A DNA stretch of 64,000 nucleotides from Rhizobium phaseoli (GTDB lineage Bacteria > Pseudomonadota > Alphaproteobacteria > Rhizobiales > Rhizobiaceae): positions 62,001 to 126,000 of the forward strand of contig NZ_WUFT01000014.1 in NCBI RefSeq assembly GCF_010668805.1, given 5' to 3'. The stretch's first letter is position 1. Each line of letters opens with the position of its first letter. This document shows positions 60,453-64,000 of this stretch, in pieces. A program made the translations under genes and the position numbers. The notes under the pieces are model-generated. The model made no database searches and was not told the DNA's origin. It worked only from the letters and a program-made list of their open reading frames with translations.

Positions 60453-62048
60453 CTATCGATTGTCTTCGAGGATCATCGCTGCCGCCTTTTCGGCGATCAT
60501 GATCGTCGGCGAATTGGTATTGCCCGAGACGATCGACGGCATCACCGAGGCGTCGGCGATCCTGAGCTTGCCGAGCGCCCGGAAGCGCAGACGGGGATCG
60601 ACGACGCTGTCTCTGTCGGCGCCCATGCGGCAGGTGCCGACTGGATGGAAGATCGTCGTGCCGATTTCGCCCGCCGCCCGCTCCAGATCGGCCTCGGTCT
60701 GATAGCTGGGTCCCGGCTTGAATTCCTCCGGCTTGAACCGAGCGAAGGAAGGCTGCGCGACGATCTTGCGCGTCAACCGTATTGAACGGACAGCTATGTC
60801 ACGATCGCGTTGCGTCGAGAGGTATTTCGGGCTGATCGTCGGCTGCGCGGCAAAATCCGGGCTCGACAGGTGCACCGAACCGCGGCTCTCCGGCCTCAGA
60901 TTGCAGACGCTCGCGGTGATCGCCGGGAAAGGATGGACGGGATCGCCGAACTTCTCCAGCGAGACCGGCTGCACATGATATTGCAGATCCGGCGTTTCCC
61001 GGTCCGGACCCGAGCGGGTGAAGATGCCGAGCTGGCTCGGCGCCATCGCCATCGGCCCGGAGCGGCGGACGAGATATTCGAGCCCGATCGCCGCCTTGCC
61101 GATCAGCTTCGTCGCCTTCTCGTTCAGCGTCGGGACGCCCGTCACCTTGTAGGCGAGCCGCAGTTGCAGATGGTCCTGCAGGTTTTCGCCGACACCCTTC
61201 ACTTCGGTGATGACATCGACGCCCGCCCGCTGGAGAACCTCGCCCCTGCCGACGCCTGAGAGTTCCAGAATATGCGGCGAGCCGATCGACCCGGCCGAAA
61301 GAATGGTTTCCTTGCCCGCATAGGCGCGTTTCGCCACGCCATCGTGCTGGAATTCGACGCCGGCGACCACCCCCTCCTCCACCAGCAGCCGCCGGACCTG
61401 CGCCTTGATGAGGACGGTCAGATTGGAGCGTTTCCGCGCCGGGCGCAGAAAAGCCTTCGAGGTGTTCCAGCGAATGCCGGAACGCTGGTTGACGTCGAAA
61501 TAGCCGGACCCTTCATTGCTGCCGCGGTTGAAATCTGCCGTCTCGGGAATGCCTGCTTCTCTCGCCGCCTGCTGGAAAGCGTCGAGCACGGCCCAGCGCA
61601 CGCGCGCCCTTTCGATGCGCCATTCGCCGCCGGCGCCATGCATCTCGTCTTCGCCGCGATAAAAATCCTCGGACCTGCGGAAGAAGGGCAGAACATCGTC
61701 CCAGCCCCAGCCGGTGCAGCCCATCTGCCGCCAGAGGTCGTAATCGCGCGCCTGGCCGCGCATATAGATCATGCCGTTGATCGAAGAGGAGCCACCGAGC
61801 ACCTTGCCGCGCGGATAGCTCAGCGCCCGGCCGTTCAATCCGGCTTCGGGCGCCGTGGTGAAACACCAGTCGGTGCGCGGATTGTTGATGCAATAGAGAT
61901 AACCGACCGGGATATGGATCCAGTGGTAATTGTCGCTGCCGCCGGCTTCCAGCAGCAGCACCCGGCTCCTGCCATCGGCCGACAGCCGGTTGGCAAGCAC
62001 GCAGCCGGCACTGCCTGCTCCGATGATGATATAGTCGTAACGATCCAT
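60453..62048 (-). CDS. GMC-family FAD oxidoreductase, choline/alcohol dehydrogenase-like
   Basis: A 531-residue flavoprotein. The FAD-binding motif YDYIIIGAGSAGCVLANRLS is at the N-terminus. The first GMC signature GKVLGGSSSINGMIYMRGQARDYD is near residue 82 and the second, GSIGSPHILELSGVGRGEVL, near 256. The C-terminal active-site region is TIFHPVGTCRMGADRDSVVDPRLR, with His near residue 470, and VSGNTNSPTIMIAEKAA. Members oxidise choline, alcohols or polyethylene glycol derivatives. The ATG at 62048 is chosen as it begins MDRYDYIII. It lies nine bases before mmsB and about 70 bases after livM-like, suggesting one operon; an alcohol arising from the imported compound is a likely substrate. 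Confidence 0.92.
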   Translation of the reverse strand: MDRYDYIIIGAGSAGCVLANRLSADGRSRVLLLEAGGSDNYHWIHIPVGYLYCINNPRTDWCFTTAPEAGLNGRALSYPRGKVLGGSSSINGMIYMRGQARDYDLWRQMGCTGWGWDDVLPFFRRSEDFYRGEDEMHGAGGEWRIERARVRWAVLDAFQQAAREAGIPETADFNRGSNEGSGYFDVNQRSGIRWNTSKAFLRPARKRSNLTVLIKAQVRRLLVEEGVVAGVEFQHDGVAKRAYAGKETILSAGSIGSPHILELSGVGRGEVLQRAGVDVITEVKGVGENLQDHLQLRLAYKVTGVPTLNEKATKLIGKAAIGLEYLVRRSGPMAMAPSQLGIFTRSGPDRETPDLQYHVQPVSLEKFGDPVHPFPAITASVCNLRPESRGSVHLSSPDFAAQPTISPKYLSTQRDRDIAVRSIRLTRKIVAQPSFARFKPEEFKPGPSYQTEADLERAAGEIGTTIFHPVGTCRMGADRDSVVDPRLRFRALGKLRIADASVMPSIVSGNTNSPTIMIAEKAAAMILEDNR

Positions 62049-62117
62049 GTGCCCCACACGAAGCTTCAGATGCTTGCCGCTTTCCTCTCCCCGCGGGACG
62101 CGAAGAGGTCCGCCCGT

Positions 62118-63116
62118 TCAGCGGCGATAGACGAAGCCCAGTTTGCGCCCCAGCCGCGAGGCGTAGAATTCGCCGATAATGCCGCGGCGGAAGATCAGCA
62201 CGCAGACCATGAAGACGATGCCGGTGATGATCGTCACCGGAAATTCCGAGGTGGCGAGGTAGTTTTCCAATGCCACCACCAGCCCGGCGCCAAAGAGCGG
62301 GCCGATCAGCGTGCCGATGCCGCCGAGCAGCGTCATCAGGATCACCTCGCCCGACATCTGCCAGGCGACGTCGGTCAAGGTTGCGAACTGGAAGACGATC
62401 GATTTCACCGCGCCCGCCAGCCCCGCAAGCGCGGCCGACATCACGAAGGCTCCGAGCTTGTAACGCGCGACGGAATAACCGAGCGAAACTGCCCGGTTTT
62501 CGTTTTCACGGATCGATTTCAGGATCATGCCGAAGGGCGAGTTGATGAAACGCCAGATGATCAGCACGCCGATAATGAAAACGGCCAGCACGAAATAATA
62601 CATGTTGGTCGAGCTGTTCAGATCGATAAAGCCGAAGAGATTGCCGCGCGGCACCGACTGGATGCCGTCCTCGCCTTCGGTGAACTTCGCCTGCAGGCAG
62701 AAGAAGAAGAACATCTGCGACAGCGCCAGCGTGATCATCGCGAAATAGATGCCCTGGCGGCGGATGGCGAAGAAGCCCATCACCAAGCCGAGAAACGCCG
62801 CACCCGCCACGCCGATCAGAATGCCGAGTTCCGGCGGCAGCCCCCATTCCTTCACCGTATAGGCGGTGAAATAGGCGGCCCCGCCGAAGAAGGTGGCATG
62901 GCCGAAGGACAGCAGGCCGGTATAGCCGAGCAGCAGGTTGAAGGCGCAGGCGAACAACGCGAAGCACAGCAACTTCATCAGGAAGATCGGATAGAAAAAG
63001 AACGGCGCCAGCAGCAGGAGCAAAAGCCCAACCGTGAGGAAACCCGCCTGCACCGAAAGGGCGGTTCGGCTTTTTTCCGTTTGGATGGTGTCGGTGATGT
63101 CGGTCATGTCAGGCAT
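62118..63116 (-). CDS. Branched-chain amino acid-type ABC permease, LivM-like
   Basis: A 332-residue inner-membrane permease of the HAAT family. About ten membrane helices are predicted. Typical segments are LMKLLCFALFACAFNLLLGYTGLLSFGHATFFGGAAYFTAY near residue 50, FFAIRRQGIYFAMITLALSQMFFF near 115, IRENENRAVSLGYSVARYKLGAFVMSAALAGLAGAV near 205 and MTLLGGIGTLIGPLFGAGLVVALENYL near 260. The ATG overlaps the LivH-like stop by eight bases. The imported solute may be a branched-chain amino acid, amide or other compound; downstream mmsB supports a branched-chain or hydroxy acid. Confidence 0.93.
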   Translation of the reverse strand: MPDMTDITDTIQTEKSRTALSVQAGFLTVGLLLLLLAPFFFYPIFLMKLLCFALFACAFNLLLGYTGLLSFGHATFFGGAAYFTAYTVKEWGLPPELGILIGVAGAAFLGLVMGFFAIRRQGIYFAMITLALSQMFFFFCLQAKFTEGEDGIQSVPRGNLFGFIDLNSSTNMYYFVLAVFIIGVLIIWRFINSPFGMILKSIRENENRAVSLGYSVARYKLGAFVMSAALAGLAGAVKSIVFQFATLTDVAWQMSGEVILMTLLGGIGTLIGPLFGAGLVVALENYLATSEFPVTIITGIVFMVCVLIFRRGIIGEFYASRLGRKLGFVYRR

Positions 63117-63996
63117 CCCGGCCGAAGAGGCCCGCTGGCCTGATGAGAAGCACGATCGCCATGATGACGAAGATGACGATGTTGGAAGCCTCGGGATAGA
63201 ACACCTTGGTCAGGCCCTCGGCGATGCCGAGCACATAACCGGTGATGATCGCCCCCATGATCGATCCCATGCCGCCGACGACGACCACGGCGAAGACGAC
63301 GATGATCATGTTCGAGCCCATCAGCGGCGAGACCTGATAGATCGGCGCCGCCAGCACGCCGGCAAAGGCGGCAAGGCCGGCGCCAAGCGCATAGGTCAGC
63401 GTCAACAGCACCGGCACGTTGACGCCGAAGACCTGCACCAGCACCGCGTTTTCGGTGGCGGCGCGGAGATAGGCGCCGAGCTTGGTCTTCTCGATCAGCA
63501 GCCATGTGCCGAGGCAGACGACGAGCGAGACGACGACCACCCAGCCGCGATAGATCGGCAGGAACATGAAGCCGAGATTGGCGCCGCCGGCTAGGGCTGC
63601 CGGTGTCGCATAGGGCTGGCCGGAGGAGCCGTAGAGATAACGGAAGGTGCCTTCGACCGCGAGCGCCAGCCCAAAAGTGAAGAGCAGGCCGTAGAGCGGA
63701 TCGAGATCGTAGAGCCGGCGCAGGAACAGCCGCTCGATGATGGCGCCAGCAAGGCCGACAATGACAGGCGCCACGATCAGCGACGGCCAATAGCCGATGC
63801 CGGCATAAGTCAGCAGCAGGTAGGCGACGAAGGCGCCGAGCATATATTGCGCGCCATGGGCGAAGTTGATCACCCGGAGCAGGCCGAAGATGATGGCGAG
63901 GCCGAGGCTGAGCAGCGCATAGAACGAGCCATTGATCAGGCCGATCAGCAGCTGGCCGAGCAGCGCCTGCAGGGGAATGCCGAAGATCATCATCAT
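63109..63996 (-). CDS. Branched-chain amino acid-type ABC permease, LivH-like
   Basis: A 295-residue inner-membrane permease, partner of the LivM-like protein. The N-terminus has QALLGQLLIGLINGSFYALLSLGLAIIFGLLRVINFAHGAQYMLGAF, the LivH hallmark. Further marks are LYGLLFTFGLALAVEGTFRYLYG, the coupling segment GAYLRAATENAVLVQVFGVNV near residue 180 and VVFAVVVVGGMGSIMGAIITGYVLG near 235. Three successive ATG codons (63996, 63993, 63990) could start it, and the window ends four bases upstream, so the ribosome-binding site is not visible and the exact start is open. The binding protein and ATPases are presumably upstream, outside the window. Confidence 0.92.
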   Translation of the reverse strand: MMMIFGIPLQALLGQLLIGLINGSFYALLSLGLAIIFGLLRVINFAHGAQYMLGAFVAYLLLTYAGIGYWPSLIVAPVIVGLAGAIIERLFLRRLYDLDPLYGLLFTFGLALAVEGTFRYLYGSSGQPYATPAALAGGANLGFMFLPIYRGWVVVVSLVVCLGTWLLIEKTKLGAYLRAATENAVLVQVFGVNVPVLLTLTYALGAGLAAFAGVLAAPIYQVSPLMGSNMIIVVFAVVVVGGMGSIMGAIITGYVLGIAEGLTKVFYPEASNIVIFVIMAIVLLIRPAGLFGRDA

Positions 63997-64000
63997 CTGG

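Noticed and set aside
61272..63143. 623-codon plus-strand open frame across the GMC oxidoreductase and permease genes
   Set aside because: It spans two genes of known families on the other strand and shows no protein features of its own.

Overview
The window looks like a stretch of a Rhizobium genome (R. leguminosarum/R. etli group), most likely an accessory replicon or a variable chromosomal region. The reasons are uniformly high GC with alphaproteobacterial codon use, many solute-binding-protein ABC transporters, an invasion-associated locus B (IalB) gene, a rhizobial intergenic mosaic element, and a rhamnose locus with the gene order described for R. leguminosarum (rhaRSTPQUK divergent from rhaDI). 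No tRNA, rRNA, insertion sequence or CRISPR array was seen. Placement on a plasmid is inference.

Region by region. 1-4.1 kb (- strand): peptide-type ABC importer (binding protein, two permeases), a RidA-family protein and the first codons of another gene. 4.3-4.9 kb: a DUF1349 protein. 5-17.4 kb (- strand): a two-partner-secretion, contact-dependent-inhibition-like operon made of IalB, an outer-membrane TpsB transporter, two lipoproteins, a 2620-residue CdiA/FHA-like exoprotein with a short variable C-terminus, a candidate immunity gene, and a further truncated immunity-like ORF. 18.1-20.5 kb: a TPP riboswitch and the thiamine salvage operon thiMED with an intrinsic terminator. 20.6-27.5 kb: GNAT acetyltransferase, NagZ-type hexosaminidase and a complete five-gene oligopeptide/oligosaccharide ABC importer. 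27.5-34.8 kb: glyoxalase-fold protein, spermidine-synthase-like methyltransferase, HpcH aldolase, small membrane protein, LysR regulator divergent from choline sulfatase betC, a TIM-barrel isomerase and an amidase.

35-46.6 kb: small proteins, a TetR regulator and a MarR-type regulator each with palindromic operator candidates, a fused HyuA-HyuB hydantoinase/oxoprolinase, a stress-type SDR, an orphan Phd/YefM antitoxin, an IclR regulator with an amidohydrolase, and an ECF41-type sigma factor divergent from a carboxymuconolactone decarboxylase, with a very good match to the ECF41 promoter motif between them. 46.7-57.7 kb: complete L-rhamnose catabolism (uptake by RhaSTPQ, mutarotase RhaU, kinase RhaK, isomerase RhaI, aldolase/dehydrogenase RhaD, regulator RhaR). 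57.8-64 kb: FAH-family protein, orphan FecE-type ATPase, 3-hydroxyisobutyrate dehydrogenase, GMC oxidoreductase and two branched-chain-type permeases running off the right edge.

The most unusual part is the contact-inhibition-like operon, with its IalB and lipoprotein accessory genes and two different downstream immunity-like ORFs in AT-richer DNA.
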